64,000 bases of DNA from Anaerolineales bacterium (GCA_019454165.1 CP075367.1:643971-707970); one strand, 5' to 3'; positions 32,289-42,314 are shown, counted from the first letter of the stretch. Notes: generated from the sequence alone by a model not told the origin. Made by a program: numbers and translations.

Positions 32289-33100
32289 TCGGCCCCTAGC
32301 TTGCGCAGAAAGATGTACTGGTCCCGGCCGATGCCGAAAGTTTTGGTGAACCAGTAAGTAAGTTTATTGGCCTGCCGCACGGGAGCCCACATCTTCAGCC
32401 AGTTGAGTTCAATGCGCATCGTCAGCACATTGCGCGCAAAGAAAAGCCGATTCAGCTGCGGGGCGGTGACAAAGTTCACGGTGCGCAGGAAGGCGGGCGA
32501 ACGCCCGTTTAGCAACAGTTGCAGCGCGGTCAGCCAGCGCGGGCTGAAGGGCAACCGGGTGATCTTGTAGTGCCCTTCGTACGGGAAGCGGTATTCCGGC
32601 GTTTGGATGTAAACCAGGCCGCCCGTCTTGCATACGCGTAGCATTTCGTCGATCGTTTTCTCTACATCCTGTACATGCTCCAGCACCGTGTAGCAATACA
32701 CAAAATCGAAGCTCTCGTCAGGGTGGGGGATCTGTTCTGCGACTGCCTGCTGAAAGCATTGGGGCGGGATGTTGTGGAGCTCGGCCTTGAGGGCCAGGAT
32801 CTGTATCGCCTTGTCGTACGGCTCGATGCCGTGCACCTCGGCGCCGCGCTGGTGCAACACCACGCTCTCGGCGCCCGTGCCGGCGCCGACAACCAGCACG
32901 CGCTGGCCGGCAAAGTTGACCCCCATCCATTCCTCTACTTTGCGGATGTTCGGCTCGGCGAAGGTGCGTTCTTCGTCCATCCGGTTCTCGATGCGCTCAC
33001 GCCAATCTACCAGGCTCAGGTCCTTGCGGTAGTAGTCCTCATAGTATTGGCGCATTAGGCCATCAAGCTGGGTACGCAGGGTGGAGGATGGGTCGCTCAT
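32285..33100 (-). CDS. Class I SAM-dependent methyltransferase
   Basis: The 271-residue protein shows motif I RVLVVGAGTGAESV, acidic motif II GIEPYDKAI, and FDFVYCYTVLEHVQDVEKTIDEMLRVCKTGG. Its C-terminal half (about 170-271) is an extension. ATG 33100 is taken as start; ATG 33136 gives a 12-residue longer form. It heads the operon with the second methyltransferase and the glycosyltransferase. Confidence 0.85.
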   Translation of the reverse strand: MSDPSSTLRTQLDGLMRQYYEDYYRKDLSLVDWRERIENRMDEERTFAEPNIRKVEEWMGVNFAGQRVLVVGAGTGAESVVLHQRGAEVHGIEPYDKAIQILALKAELHNIPPQCFQQAVAEQIPHPDESFDFVYCYTVLEHVQDVEKTIDEMLRVCKTGGLVYIQTPEYRFPYEGHYKITRLPFSPRWLTALQLLLNGRSPAFLRTVNFVTAPQLNRLFFARNVLTMRIELNWLKMWAPVRQANKLTYWFTKTFGIGRDQYIFLRKLGAE

Positions 33101-33255
33101 TGAGTGTTTTTCTTTCACAGGTAACCAGGCCGTCATTCTAACCCTGACATGCTAATACGAATCCAATATGCCGTTAACGCCCCTCTTGCGTGGCCGCACT
33201 ATTCTTTAGAACGTATGTGACCAAGCCATACAAAACTTATCAATAGGAGCATGAA

Positions 33256-35151
33256 ATGTCCAAGATCATAGGTATTGACCTGGGTACCACCAATAGCGTG
33301 GTCGCCACCATCGAAGGCGGCGAACCGGTCGTCATCTCGACGGCCGAGGGCGGCCGCCTGCTGCCCTCCGTGGTCGCTTTCAGCAAGAACGGAGAGCGCC
33401 TGGTGGGCCAAACCGCCAAGCGCCAGGCCGTCATCAACCCGGAGAACACCGTCTCCTCCATCAAGCGTTTCATCGGCCGCCGCTTTGCGGATGTGGCCGA
33501 CGAGCGCGGCATGGTGCCTTACGACGTAGTCGAAGGCGCCGGCGGCGATGCCCGCGTCAAGCTGCCCGCCACCGGCAAGGAATACAGCCCGCAGGAGATC
33601 TCGGCCATGGTGCTGGGTAAGCTCAAGGCGGATGCGGAAGCTTACCTGGGTGAGAAGGTCAGCCAGGCGGTCATCACCGTGCCGGCGTACTTTAACGACA
33701 GCCAGCGCCAGGCCACCAAGGATGCCGGCAAGATCGCCGGACTGGAAGTCCTGCGCATCATCAACGAGCCCACCGCGGCCGCCCTGGCCTACGGGCTGGA
33801 CAAGAAATCCAATGAGACCATCCTGGTGTTTGACCTGGGTGGCGGAACCTTCGACGTCAGCCTGCTGGAAGTGGGCGACGGCGTGATCGAAGTCAAGAGC
33901 ACCAACGGTGACACCCACCTGGGTGGTGATGACTGGGATGAAGCCATCGTCAACTGGCTCGCCGACGAATACAAGAAGGATCATGGCATTGACCTGCGGG
34001 CTGACCGCCAGGCGCTGCAACGCCTGCGTGAAGCCGCCGAGAAGGCCAAGATCGAACTCTCCACGCTGACCGAGACCGAGATCAACCTGCCGTACGTCAC
34101 TGCGGATGCCTCTGGCCCCAAGCACTTGCAGTACAAGCTGAGCCGCGCCAAGTTTGAGCAGCTCACGGAGAGCTTGCTGGCCCGCCTGCGCGGCCCGTTC
34201 GGGGCTGCCATGAAGGACGCCGGTTTGGAGGCCAGCGCCATTGATGAGGTCGTGCTGGTGGGTGGTTCCACCCGCATGCCGATGGTGCAGGAGCTGGTGC
34301 GCAGCCTGAGCGGCAAAGAGCCGCACAAGGGTGTGAATCCGGATGAGGTTGTTGCCGTAGGCGCCGCCATTCAGGCTGGCGTGCTGGGCGGCGAGGTCAA
34401 GGATGTGTTGCTGCTGGATGTGACTCCGCTTTCCCTGGGCGTCGAAACCCTGGGCGGCGTGATGACCAAGATGATCGAGCGCAACACCACCATCCCGGTC
34501 AAGAAGACCGAGGTGTACTCGACCGCCGAGGACAACCAGACCGCGGTCGACATCCACATCCTGCAGGGCGAGCGCACCCAGGCCGCCGATAACATGAGCC
34601 TGGGCCACTTCCGCCTGGATGGCATTCCGGCCGCCCCGCGCGGCCTGCCCAAGGTTGAGGTGACCTTTGATATCGATGCCAACGGCATCCTGAGCGTCAC
34701 CGCCAAGGATCAAGCCAGCGGCAAGGAGCAGCGCATCACCGTGACCGCCTCCACCAACCTCAGCAAGAATGAGGTGGAGCGCATGGTCGAGCAGGCCAAG
34801 GCGCACGAGGGCGAAGACCGCCAGCGCCGCGAGCTGGTGGAAGCCCGCAACGCGGCCGACAGCCTGGCGTACCAGACCGAGAAGACCCTGAAGGAACTGG
34901 GCGACAAGGTGCCGGCAGCTGAGCGCAGCAACATCGAAGCCAAGGTGAAGGAGCTGCGTACAGCGATGGAAGGCGAAGACCGCCCGCGCATCCAGCAGCT
35001 CAGCGAGGAATTGCAGAACGCGTTCCACGCCATCAGCCAGCAGTTGTACGCGCAGGAGCAAGCCGCCGGCGCGGCCCCGAATGGCAGCAGCGCCAACGGC
35101 CATACGCCTGAAGATGAAGGCGTCGTTGAAGGCGAATTCCGCGAGGCGTGA
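33256..35151 (+). CDS. dnaK: Chaperone protein DnaK (Hsp70)
   Basis: The 631-residue chaperone has all landmarks: [14 protein letters not shown] at the N terminus, [71 protein letters not shown], the linker [13 protein letters not shown] and the substrate domain with NTTIP. The C terminus ends [17 protein letters not shown] lies before ATG. grpE and dnaJ are not adjacent and no CIRCE element is visible upstream. Confidence 0.97.
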   Translation: MSKIIGIDLGTTNSVVATIEGGEPVVISTAEGGRLLPSVVAFSKNGERLVGQTAKRQAVINPENTVSSIKRFIGRRFADVADERGMVPYDVVEGAGGDARVKLPATGKEYSPQEISAMVLGKLKADAEAYLGEKVSQAVITVPAYFNDSQRQATKDAGKIAGLEVLRIINEPTAAALAYGLDKKSNETILVFDLGGGTFDVSLLEVGDGVIEVKSTNGDTHLGGDDWDEAIVNWLADEYKKDHGIDLRADRQALQRLREAAEKAKIELSTLTETEINLPYVTADASGPKHLQYKLSRAKFEQLTESLLARLRGPFGAAMKDAGLEASAIDEVVLVGGSTRMPMVQELVRSLSGKEPHKGVNPDEVVAVGAAIQAGVLGGEVKDVLLLDVTPLSLGVETLGGVMTKMIERNTTIPVKKTEVYSTAEDNQTAVDIHILQGERTQAADNMSLGHFRLDGIPAAPRGLPKVEVTFDIDANGILSVTAKDQASGKEQRITVTASTNLSKNEVERMVEQAKAHEGEDRQRRELVEARNAADSLAYQTEKTLKELGDKVPAAERSNIEAKVKELRTAMEGEDRPRIQQLSEELQNAFHAISQQLYAQEQAAGAAPNGSSANGHTPEDEGVVEGEFREA

Positions 35152-35174
35152 TCCGCCCGTTTAGACACGCTAAC

Positions 35175-35208
35175 AAAAATGCGAGCCATTGGCTCGCATT
35201 TTTGTTTG
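35175..35208 (+). terminator. Intrinsic terminator of dnaK
   Basis: AAAAATGCGAGCC / GGCTCGCATTTTT stem with a 3-nt loop and continued T-rich tail, 24 nt after the dnaK stop. Confidence 0.92.
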
Positions 35209-35225
35209 TTGCGCCGCGCTTTCTT

Positions 35226-35398
35226 ACATGCATGCAAATAGTTAATAGCTTTGTTCATAGGCAAAAGTCTGTTTTCTTGCATGCGTGCAAAGAGTCTTAA
35301 GACGAACCCGATTCTATTAATCCGCGCATTTGTAACGCGCGTTGAGATGCGTGCGTTCGTCAGGATAGCAGCGCGCAGTCAATGCTGTACAAGGAGGA
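35226..35398 (+). promoter_or_regulatory. AT-rich leader of the CxLGxLC protein gene
   Basis: This stretch has lower GC than its surroundings. Two related words, ACATGCATGCAAATAG (35227-35242) and GCATGCGTGCAAAGAG (35279-35294), form an imperfect direct repeat, and GACGAAC / GTTCGTC (about 35300 and 35354) could pair. A TATTAAT word is near 35316. These are candidate regulatory signals; no promoter can be fixed. AAGGAGGA precedes the ATG. Confidence 0.35.
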
Positions 35399-35406
35399 AC
35401 TTAGCA

Positions 35407-36126
35407 ATGGAAAATCAAAATCGTCGTAAGTGGCTGCTGGCTACAGTGCTTGCCTTACTAGGGGCTGCAACCCTGTGTGTTTGGGGTGCCGCCGCTGCAG
35501 GTTTTCGCTTCAGCTCGCCGCCGCTGGAAGCCGCCATTCAGGCTTTCAATGAAAGCCGTGCCCAACAGCCGCCCAGCACCAGCGGGGGCGGAGATGTGAA
35601 CATCTCCATCCCGGGTGGTGGTAACGGCAACGGCAATGGTGGTGACAACGGGGGTGGGGATGGTGACGGCAACGGGAATGGCAACGGCAACGGCGGCGGT
35701 AATGGGGGCGGCGGCGGCTCGGGTGACTCCGGCTGTTTGCTGGGCTTCCTGTGTCTGGATGCCAGCGTCAACACCGGTGGCTCGGCGGCCAGCCCGGCTG
35801 GCGGCCTGAACATTGATGTGGATGCTGACACCAACCGCAATGGCATCAATGTGGATGCGGATGTGAACACCGGCGAGACCGAGCGTTGTTTCCTGGGCTT
35901 GCTGTGCATCAACTCCAACACAGATGCCAGCCTGACCCCCCGTGTCCAGGTGGATAGCGCCTCTGCTATCCAGGTCAACACCCAATCCATCAACGGGCTG
36001 GATGTCGATGCTCAGGTGGATGCCAATGTGGATCGGGCCGTCAATGTGGACGCCAACGTCAACACCAAGGCGAACAGCAATAACTGGCTCGACAATCTGC
36101 TGAATTTGTTCGTCAACGTAAACTAA
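35407..36126 (+). CDS. Secreted or anchored protein with twin CxLGxLC motifs, unknown function
   Basis: The 239-residue product has an N-terminal hydrophobic segment (about 10-31), a Gly/Asn-rich spacer (70-109) and a C-terminal part rich in Val, Asp, Asn and Ala. Two short cysteine motifs of the same shape occur: CLLGFLC (110-116) and CFLGLLC (161-167), each followed by a VDADxN-like stretch; VDANV-type words repeat to the end. The Cys pairs could form disulfides or bind a ligand outside the cell. I do not recognise a family. A strong AAGGAGG site supports ATG 35407. Confidence 0.75.
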   Translation: MENQNRRKWLLATVLALLGAATLCVWGAAAAGFRFSSPPLEAAIQAFNESRAQQPPSTSGGGDVNISIPGGGNGNGNGGDNGGGDGDGNGNGNGNGGGNGGGGGSGDSGCLLGFLCLDASVNTGGSAASPAGGLNIDVDADTNRNGINVDADVNTGETERCFLGLLCINSNTDASLTPRVQVDSASAIQVNTQSINGLDVDAQVDANVDRAVNVDANVNTKANSNNWLDNLLNLFVNVN

Positions 36127-36152
36127 CTGCGCTGCGCCTGCTGTAAGGTTCA

Positions 36153-36187
36153 AACAAGCCCCTGCCATTCGGCAGGGGCTTGTTTTT
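36153..36187. terminator. Bidirectional intrinsic terminator
   Basis: AACAAGCCCCTGCC / GGCAGGGGCTTGTT stem, 4-nt loop and T tract. It ends the secreted-protein gene and, on the minus strand, sits just after the stop of the DEAD-box helicase (36190). Confidence 0.92.
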
Positions 36188-36189
36188 GC

Positions 36190-37671
36190 TTATCGTCTGC
36201 GCCCGGGGCGGTTGCCGCTGTCGCGGCGCCCGCCGTCCCGGCGACCCCCATCCCGGCGGCCGCCGCCCTGGCCCCCGCCGTCTTGCGGCGGCCGTGGGCT
36301 GGCGGCTTTGGCCGCCGCGGCGATCACCTGCTGCGGGTGGGCGGCGGCATGGTAGCTGTCGTCCAGCAGCATGGCCAGCAGGGCCTGGCCTTCATCCGTC
36401 TCGGCCAGTTGCCGCGCCAGCTGGCGGAAGCGTTGGCTGCGCTCGACGCGCAGTTTGTCGCGGCCGCGTAGCTCGGCTTCGAGTTGGGCGGTCAGGCGCT
36501 GCGATACGATGCTAGCCACGTCTTCCTCAGTGGGGGCGGGGCGCTCGGTGAATTCGATCTTGTAGATCGAAGCGATCTTCTTGAGCTCGCGCTCCTCGAT
36601 CCCGGTAATGATCAGGCTGATCGCCACGCCACCCGCACCGGCCCGGCCGGTGCGCCCGGCCCGGTGGATGTACAGCTCGGCCTCTTCGGGCGGCTCGTAC
36701 AGGATCACCAGCTCGAGTTCGGGAATGTCAATGCCGCGGGCGGCCACATCCGTGGCCACCAGAAAGTTCAGCGAGCCATCTTTCAGTTGCGCCAGCACCT
36801 TCTCGCGGGCCGCCTGCGAGAGCTCGGAGCTAAGCTCGGCTGCGTTGAAGCCAAAGCGCTGCAGCACCGTGGTGACGTAGTTCACGCGCACCTTGGTATT
36901 GCAGAAAATGATGGCCTGGTGCGGATTCTCGATCTCCAGCAGGCGCACCAGCGTGCGGTCTTTGTCCATGCGCGGCACGGTCATGACTACGTGCTCCACG
37001 TTGGTGACGTGCACATGGTCGCGGCTAAGGCTCAGGAAGTCCGGTGCATTGAGGAAGCGCTGCGCCAAACTTTGCACCGTCTGCGGGAAGGTGGCCGAGA
37101 ACATGCTGGCCTGCACGCCTTGCTTGGGCAGGTAGCGCTGCACCTCCAGCATGTCAGGGTAAAAGCCCATCGAGAGCATGCGGTCGGCTTCATCCAGCAC
37201 CAGCATGCGCAGCGCGCTCAGGCTCAGATTGCGCTTCAACAAATGGTCCAGCACGCGGCCGGGCGTGCCCACGATCACCTGGGCGCCGCGTTCGAAGCCT
37301 TCCAGTTGCGGGCCGTAGCCTACGCCGCCGTACACCGGCACGACCTCGAGCCCGCTGCCGGGGAACAGCACCTGGGCGTCCTTGGTGACCTGACTGGCCA
37401 GCTCACGCGTCGGCACCAGCACCAGCGCCTGAGCTTCCTTGCGGCTGGCGTCCAGCCGTTCCAGCATCGGCAGCAGGAACGCGCCGGTCTTTCCGCTGCC
37501 GGTGCGGGCTTGCACCATCAGGTCTTTGCCTTCCAGCATATAGGGGATGGATTTGGCCTGCACGGGCGTAAGCTGCGTCCAGCCGGCGCGCTGGGCGGCT
37601 TCCTGGATGCGGCTGCTGAGTTGTGCGAGTGTGGTCTCGGGTAGGGGGTTCGTAGGCTCAGTAGGTTCCAT
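36190..37671 (-). CDS. DEAD-box ATP-dependent RNA helicase
   Basis: The 493-residue helicase has the Q motif (WTQLTPVQAKSIPYML), motif I ARTGSGKTGAF, Ia PTRELASQV, motif II VLDEADRML, motif III FSATFP, and motif VI HRAGRTGRAG. An auxiliary region (about 365-450) and an Arg/Gly-rich tail (GGRRDGGRRDGGRRDS) follow, as in cold-shock helicases of the CsdA/CshA/RhlE group. Such proteins remodel mRNA and ribosome assembly intermediates. The start ATG 37671 has a weak GAAAG site. Confidence 0.94.
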   Translation of the reverse strand: MEPTEPTNPLPETTLAQLSSRIQEAAQRAGWTQLTPVQAKSIPYMLEGKDLMVQARTGSGKTGAFLLPMLERLDASRKEAQALVLVPTRELASQVTKDAQVLFPGSGLEVVPVYGGVGYGPQLEGFERGAQVIVGTPGRVLDHLLKRNLSLSALRMLVLDEADRMLSMGFYPDMLEVQRYLPKQGVQASMFSATFPQTVQSLAQRFLNAPDFLSLSRDHVHVTNVEHVVMTVPRMDKDRTLVRLLEIENPHQAIIFCNTKVRVNYVTTVLQRFGFNAAELSSELSQAAREKVLAQLKDGSLNFLVATDVAARGIDIPELELVILYEPPEEAELYIHRAGRTGRAGAGGVAISLIITGIEERELKKIASIYKIEFTERPAPTEEDVASIVSQRLTAQLEAELRGRDKLRVERSQRFRQLARQLAETDEGQALLAMLLDDSYHAAAHPQQVIAAAAKAASPRPPQDGGGQGGGRRDGGRRDGGRRDSGNRPGRRR

Positions 37672-37748
37672 GTATACTTTCGTTGGGGGCTTGAAGTTGT
37701 AGCTTCATTATAGTGGCTGCAACACGCGTTGTTCCCATGGAGGCACAG

Positions 37749-38576
37749 ATGAAAACCTGGCAGGATTCCACCGCGTTCATCACCGGAGCAGGCTCGGGCA
37801 TTGGCCGCGCCCTGGCGCAGGCCATCGCCGCCCGTGGCGGCTATGTGTACCTGGCGGATGTGGATGGCGCCGCGGCCCAGGCCGCAGCCGCCAACATCGG
37901 GGCGCGGGCCACAGCCGTGCAGCTGGATGTGCGCGATGCGGATGCCTTCCGCGCCCGTGTGCACGAGGCTGCCCAGCAGCGCGGCAAGCTTGATTTCTTG
38001 TTCAACAACGCTGGCATCGGCATCGCCGGCGAGGCTTACGAGATCCCAGCCGAAGCCTGGCAGCGCATCATCGACATCAATGTCGGCGGCACGCTCAACG
38101 GCATCGCGGCCGCCTACCCCCTCATGGTGCAGCAGCGCAGCGGGCACATCATCAACACCGCCTCGCTGGCCGGCCTTGGCCCGGCGCCCTTGCTGGCCCC
38201 GTACTCCATGACCAAGCATGCCATCGTCGGCCTGAGCCACAGCTTGCGCATTGAGGCCGCCGCCTACGGGGTGCGCGTCAGCGTGCTGTGCCCGGCCTCG
38301 GTGGAGACGCCTATGCTGGATGCGCCGCCCCCGGCCGATATCAAGGATATGCCCTGGACGCCGGATGTGCGCCGTTTTCTCACCAAACTGGCCGGGCTGC
38401 CGTACCCAGCCGACAAGTTCGCCGCCGAAGCCTTGCGCGGCGTGGAGAAGAACGCCGCCACCATCGTGGCGCCGGCGCGGGCGCGCATGGTCTGGTATCT
38501 GGGGCGCCTGGCGCCTGGCCTGGTCGAGAAAGCCAGCCTGGGCGCGGTTGCCTCAGAGCGCGCCAGCCGCGCCTGA
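37749..38576 (+). CDS. Short-chain dehydrogenase/reductase
   Basis: The 275-residue SDR has the cofactor motif TGAGSGIG (about 11-18), acidic residue after strand 2 (LADVDG, suggesting NAD preference), LDVRD, FNNAGIG, and the catalytic set N, S (NTASLAG) and YSMTKHA. ATG 37749 has GGAGG 5 nt upstream; earlier ATGs lack one. Substrate unknown. Confidence 0.88.
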   Translation: MKTWQDSTAFITGAGSGIGRALAQAIAARGGYVYLADVDGAAAQAAAANIGARATAVQLDVRDADAFRARVHEAAQQRGKLDFLFNNAGIGIAGEAYEIPAEAWQRIIDINVGGTLNGIAAAYPLMVQQRSGHIINTASLAGLGPAPLLAPYSMTKHAIVGLSHSLRIEAAAYGVRVSVLCPASVETPMLDAPPPADIKDMPWTPDVRRFLTKLAGLPYPADKFAAEALRGVEKNAATIVAPARARMVWYLGRLAPGLVEKASLGAVASERASRA

Positions 38577-38654
38577 CCGCGCTGCGTTGCTTTAGTCCGC
38601 CTTAATGTGCGGATGATAGAATCGCTCTGCGCTGTAGTTTGCGCAGACGAATCC

Positions 38655-39983
38655 ATGCAAGAGCCCTATCTCAGCCCCAGCAACAGACGCCGCCGCCCGC
38701 CGACACCCGGTTGGCTGCGCATCCTTGCCATCGTGGTGGGCGTGGTGCTGCTGGCCGTGCTGGTGTACAACCTGCCGCCGGTCAAAGAGCGCCTGGCCTG
38801 GCGCATAGACGCGCTGCGCACCAGCATCGTCTATTTTTTCAACCCGCCGGAAGAAGCGGTGTTCCAGCCGCAGATCACCACCATCAGCCAGCCCACCCAG
38901 CAGCCGACGCGCACACTGGAGCCCACCGCCGAGGCGACCACCGTGCCGCTGCCTCCCCGCGTGCAGTTGGACGGCTTCACCTATGTTGACCAGCACAACC
39001 GCTGGAACTATTGCGGCCCGGCCAACATGACCATGGCGCTCAACTTCTGGGGCTGGCAGGGGGATCGGGATGATGTGGCTCGCTACGTCAAACCCGGCAT
39101 CGGCAACAACCCAAACCAGCCCGAAGACAAGAATGTCATGCCGTATGAGATGCAGGACTTCGTCAATACGCAAGTCCCCGGTATGCAGGCTCTCATTCGC
39201 ATGGGCGGCGAGCTCGAGACGCTCAAGCGTCTGCTGGCCGCCGGCTACCCCGCTATCGTCGAGAAGGGTTACTACACCACGGACGCCAGCGGCAAATACT
39301 CCTGGCTGGGGCACTACCAGTTCGTCACCGGCTATGACGATGCCGAAGGCGTCTTCATCGTGCAAGACACCTACGAGCGCGGCGGCGAGAACAACACCGG
39401 CAAGAACATGCGCTGGCCCTACGATGATTTCCATTCGGCCTGGCGCCAGTTCAACTTTCTATTCATCGTGGTCTACCCGGAAGGACAGCAGGCCGCCGTG
39501 CTGGAGGCGCTCGGCCCGTGGGCTGACGAAGACTGGGCCTTCGCCAATGCCATGCAGATCGCCCGTGCCGACACCGAGACGCTGACCGGGCTCGACGCGT
39601 ACTACGCCTGGTTCAATGTAGGTACCAGCCATGTGCGCCTCTTCGAGTACGCTGACGCAGCCCACGCCTACGACTATGCCTTCCAGCTCTACCAGGGCCT
39701 TGACCCTGACTCGCGTCCCTACCGTATGCTCTGGTATCAGAGCTGGCCGTACTGGGCTTATTACTACAGCGCCCGCTACCAGGACACGATCAACCTGGCC
39801 AACACGACCCTGGCGACCATCGCCGAGCCCACGCTGGAAGAGAGCATCTATTGGCGCGGCCTGGCCCGCGAAGCCATCGGGGAGATCGACAACGCCATCG
39901 CCGACTACCGCGAGGCGGTGCGCCTCAACCCCAACTTCAGCGCCGGCATCGCCCAACTGCAACGCCTGGGAGTAGCCCCCTAA
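38655..39983 (+). CDS. Membrane-anchored C39-family peptidase with TPR-like region
   Basis: The 442-residue protein has an N-terminal membrane segment (about 22-42), a Thr/Pro/Gln linker (about 75-103), and a papain-like C39 domain: nucleophile Cys in RWNYCGPANMTMAL, His in WLGHYQFVTGYDD and Asp in FIVQDTY. The last about 150 residues contain TPR-like helices (LARE-AIGEIDNAIADYREAVRLNPNF). C39 peptidases cleave double-glycine leaders, but stand-alone forms like this often process other surface proteins. First gene of an operon reaching 43400. Confidence 0.85.
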   Translation: MQEPYLSPSNRRRRPPTPGWLRILAIVVGVVLLAVLVYNLPPVKERLAWRIDALRTSIVYFFNPPEEAVFQPQITTISQPTQQPTRTLEPTAEATTVPLPPRVQLDGFTYVDQHNRWNYCGPANMTMALNFWGWQGDRDDVARYVKPGIGNNPNQPEDKNVMPYEMQDFVNTQVPGMQALIRMGGELETLKRLLAAGYPAIVEKGYYTTDASGKYSWLGHYQFVTGYDDAEGVFIVQDTYERGGENNTGKNMRWPYDDFHSAWRQFNFLFIVVYPEGQQAAVLEALGPWADEDWAFANAMQIARADTETLTGLDAYYAWFNVGTSHVRLFEYADAAHAYDYAFQLYQGLDPDSRPYRMLWYQSWPYWAYYYSARYQDTINLANTTLATIAEPTLEESIYWRGLAREAIGEIDNAIADYREAVRLNPNFSAGIAQLQRLGVAP

Positions 39984-39994
39984 GGTCACACAAC

Positions 39995-41236
39995 ATGAAG
40001 ATCCTGCACTTCGCTGACGCCCACATCGACATGGCCAACACCGGCCGCCAGGACCCTGACACCGGCCTGCCCATCCGCGTGATGGATTATCTGCGCTCGC
40101 TGGACGAGATCGTTGACACCGCCATCCGCGAGAAGGTGGACTTGGTGCTCTTCGCCGGCGATGCCTACAAAGACCGCAACCCGGCGCCCACCTTCATGCG
40201 CGAGTGGGGCCGCCGCATGATCAAGCTCTCCAAAGCACGCATCCCCACAATCCTGCTGGTCGGCAACCATGACCTCTCGCCCAGCCTGGGCCGCGCCCAC
40301 GCGCTGGAGGAGTACGCCACGCTGGAAGTGCCGTACATCAAAGTGCTCGACCAGCCGCAGTTCCTCGGCCCGGCTGATCTGTGGGATCTGCCGCTGCAGA
40401 TCATTGCGCTGCCGTGGATCACGCGCTCCGGCATGCTGGCTTTCCTCGCCAGCCAGGGCGAAGCCGTCGGCGACATCTACGAGCAGATGGCGGAGCGCCT
40501 TAGCGCCCTGGTGACCGGCTACCTGGAAGACGACGCCGATCACAGTTTGCCGATCGTGATGGCCGCGCATGCCTCGGTGCAAGGCGCGGTGTACGGCGGC
40601 GAGCACACGGTGATGCTGGGCAATGACCTGGTGCTCTCCGGCAGCCTGGTGAAGGACAAGCGCCTCGACTATGTGGCCCTGGGCCACATCCATAAGAAGC
40701 AGAACCTCAACGAAGGCGGCCAGCCTCCGGTGGTGTACCCGGGCTCCATCGAGCGCATTGATTTTGGTGAGGCACGCGACGACAAGTTCTTCGTTATCGC
40801 CGATGTGAACAAAGGCAACACCCAACTCGATTGGCGCCAGCTGCGCAACATCCGCAAGTTCTGGACCGGCTCGGTCACCCCCGAGAATGAGCTCAACGTG
40901 ACTGCCGAGATCATCGCCGAGCTGCCCCCCGCGGCGGAGATGCAGGATGCGATCGTGCGCCTGGTGGTGTATTACCCGCGTGAATGGGAACCTTTCATTG
41001 ACGAGGCCCGCATCCGCGGGGCGGCCGCCAACGCCTTCGAGTTCCATCTCATCAAGCGCCCGCAGGTCGGCCTGCGCAGCCGCATCGCCGAAGGCCGCGT
41101 GGCGAGCGAGATGACTCCGTATGACCTACTCGACATTTACTGGGACACCATCCAGCTCAGCGATGAGGCCTCGCGTAGCACGCTGACCCAGCTGGCGCGT
41201 GACATCATCGAAACCCCGCTGCAGGACGAGTCGTGA
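39995..41236 (+). CDS. SbcD/Mre11-like DNA repair exonuclease
   Basis: The 413-residue metallophosphoesterase has the phosphodiesterase motifs HFADAHID, FAGDAYKDR, VGNHDL, AAHAS and ALGHIHKKQ, and a C-terminal capping region. SbcD works with the SMC-like SbcC to cut hairpins and blocked ends; sbcC is not in this window. It follows the C39 peptidase gene by 11 nt and overlaps the next gene by 4 bp. Confidence 0.88.
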   Translation: MKILHFADAHIDMANTGRQDPDTGLPIRVMDYLRSLDEIVDTAIREKVDLVLFAGDAYKDRNPAPTFMREWGRRMIKLSKARIPTILLVGNHDLSPSLGRAHALEEYATLEVPYIKVLDQPQFLGPADLWDLPLQIIALPWITRSGMLAFLASQGEAVGDIYEQMAERLSALVTGYLEDDADHSLPIVMAAHASVQGAVYGGEHTVMLGNDLVLSGSLVKDKRLDYVALGHIHKKQNLNEGGQPPVVYPGSIERIDFGEARDDKFFVIADVNKGNTQLDWRQLRNIRKFWTGSVTPENELNVTAEIIAELPPAAEMQDAIVRLVVYYPREWEPFIDEARIRGAAANAFEFHLIKRPQVGLRSRIAEGRVASEMTPYDLLDIYWDTIQLSDEASRSTLTQLARDIIETPLQDES

Positions 41237-42309
41237 GGCCGGCCAGCCCGCGCCTGCCCATAGGGGTCAGCCTGCTGGCCGCCGCCGGCCTGCTGCTGGC
41301 CGCCTGCACGCCGCCCAACACACGCTTGCCGACCCTGACCCCCACGGCGGGGCGCACGCCCACGGTTTCGCCCACGGCGCAGGCGGTGGCCACTGTGCAG
41401 CCGGAGACTGCCCTGGAGCTGCACGAGCTGGGCTGGCTCACCTTCACCGCCAGTATCGGCGGGCGGCGGGATGTGTGGCTGATGCGCCCCGACGGCAGCC
41501 AGGAGATCAACCTCACCGGCGATTTCCCCAACGGTTTCGCCGAAGCGCCGGTCTGGTCGCCGGATGGCAGCGGCATCGCCTATGACGCCATCCCCAACTC
41601 TGACGTTTCGCGCGATATCTATTACATGACCCTGGCCGACCGCGAGCAGGTGGCGCTCACCTCGCTGCCCGGCTTCGACTGCTATCCCAGCTTCTCGCCT
41701 GACGGCAGCATGATCGTCTACATGTCGGAGCGCGACGGCAACCGCGACCTGTTCATCATGGATCGTGAGGGCAACGAGCTGCTACAGCTGACCGACCATG
41801 TGGCTTACGACTACGAACCGGCCTGGTCGCCGGATGGGACCCAGATCGCCTTTACCTCACGCCGCACCGGCAACTCTGAGATCTTCATCATCAATGCCGA
41901 TGGCACTGACCTGCGCCAACTGACCGATCAGTGGGGTCTGGACTGGCGTCCCTCGTGGTCGCCGGATGGCGAATGGATCGCCTTCGAGACCTGGCGCAAC
42001 GGCAACGCCGATATCTACATGATGCGCCCGGACGGCAGCGACCTGACCCAGCTCACCAAGAACCCGTCCGAGGACGGCCATCCCACTTTTTCGCCGGATG
42101 GACGCTATGTTGTCTTCCACTCCTCGCGAGCGGGCAACTTCCAGCTGTTTATTCTTGAGGTGGCCGATCCCGAAAATCAATGGCACCTGCCCACCACCAG
42201 CCCGTATGCGCTGCTGCCGGCCTGGTCGCCTGTGGCCGAGCTCCCGGCCGCGGCGTTGGCCGGCCTGACCCAGCTTGAGCAAGACGCCACTCCGGAAGGC
42301 GAGGACTAA
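41233..42309 (+). CDS. TolB-like beta-propeller lipoprotein
   Basis: The 358-residue protein has a signal peptide with lipobox LLAAC (Cys about 21), a Thr/Pro spacer and at least five PD40 blades: WSPDGSGIAYDA, FSPDGSMIVYMS, WSPDGTQIAFTS, WSPDGEWIAFET, FSPDGRYVVFHS, each followed by NxDxxxM/I-type strands. GTG start overlaps the SbcD-like stop by 4 bp. The blades are very regular, unlike the more divergent lipoprotein at 4227. Partner unknown. Confidence 0.88.
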   Translation: MRPASPRLPIGVSLLAAAGLLLAACTPPNTRLPTLTPTAGRTPTVSPTAQAVATVQPETALELHELGWLTFTASIGGRRDVWLMRPDGSQEINLTGDFPNGFAEAPVWSPDGSGIAYDAIPNSDVSRDIYYMTLADREQVALTSLPGFDCYPSFSPDGSMIVYMSERDGNRDLFIMDREGNELLQLTDHVAYDYEPAWSPDGTQIAFTSRRTGNSEIFIINADGTDLRQLTDQWGLDWRPSWSPDGEWIAFETWRNGNADIYMMRPDGSDLTQLTKNPSEDGHPTFSPDGRYVVFHSSRAGNFQLFILEVADPENQWHLPTTSPYALLPAWSPVAELPAAALAGLTQLEQDATPEGED

Positions 42310-42314
42310 ACCGG

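Noticed and set aside
33101-33255. CIRCE operator upstream of dnaK
   Set aside because: No TTAGCACTC-N9-GAGTGCTAA or near match is visible.
33199-35103. A 634-codon open frame on the minus strand opposite dnaK
   Set aside because: It mirrors the dnaK codons; its translation is Ala/Gly/His/Leu-rich low-complexity without motifs. High GC creates such antisense frames.
35407-36126. Bacteriocin or lantibiotic precursor
   Set aside because: The twin Cys motifs are far from a leader-type double glycine, and no modification or export genes are adjacent; the C39 peptidase at 38655 lies two genes away in a different operon.
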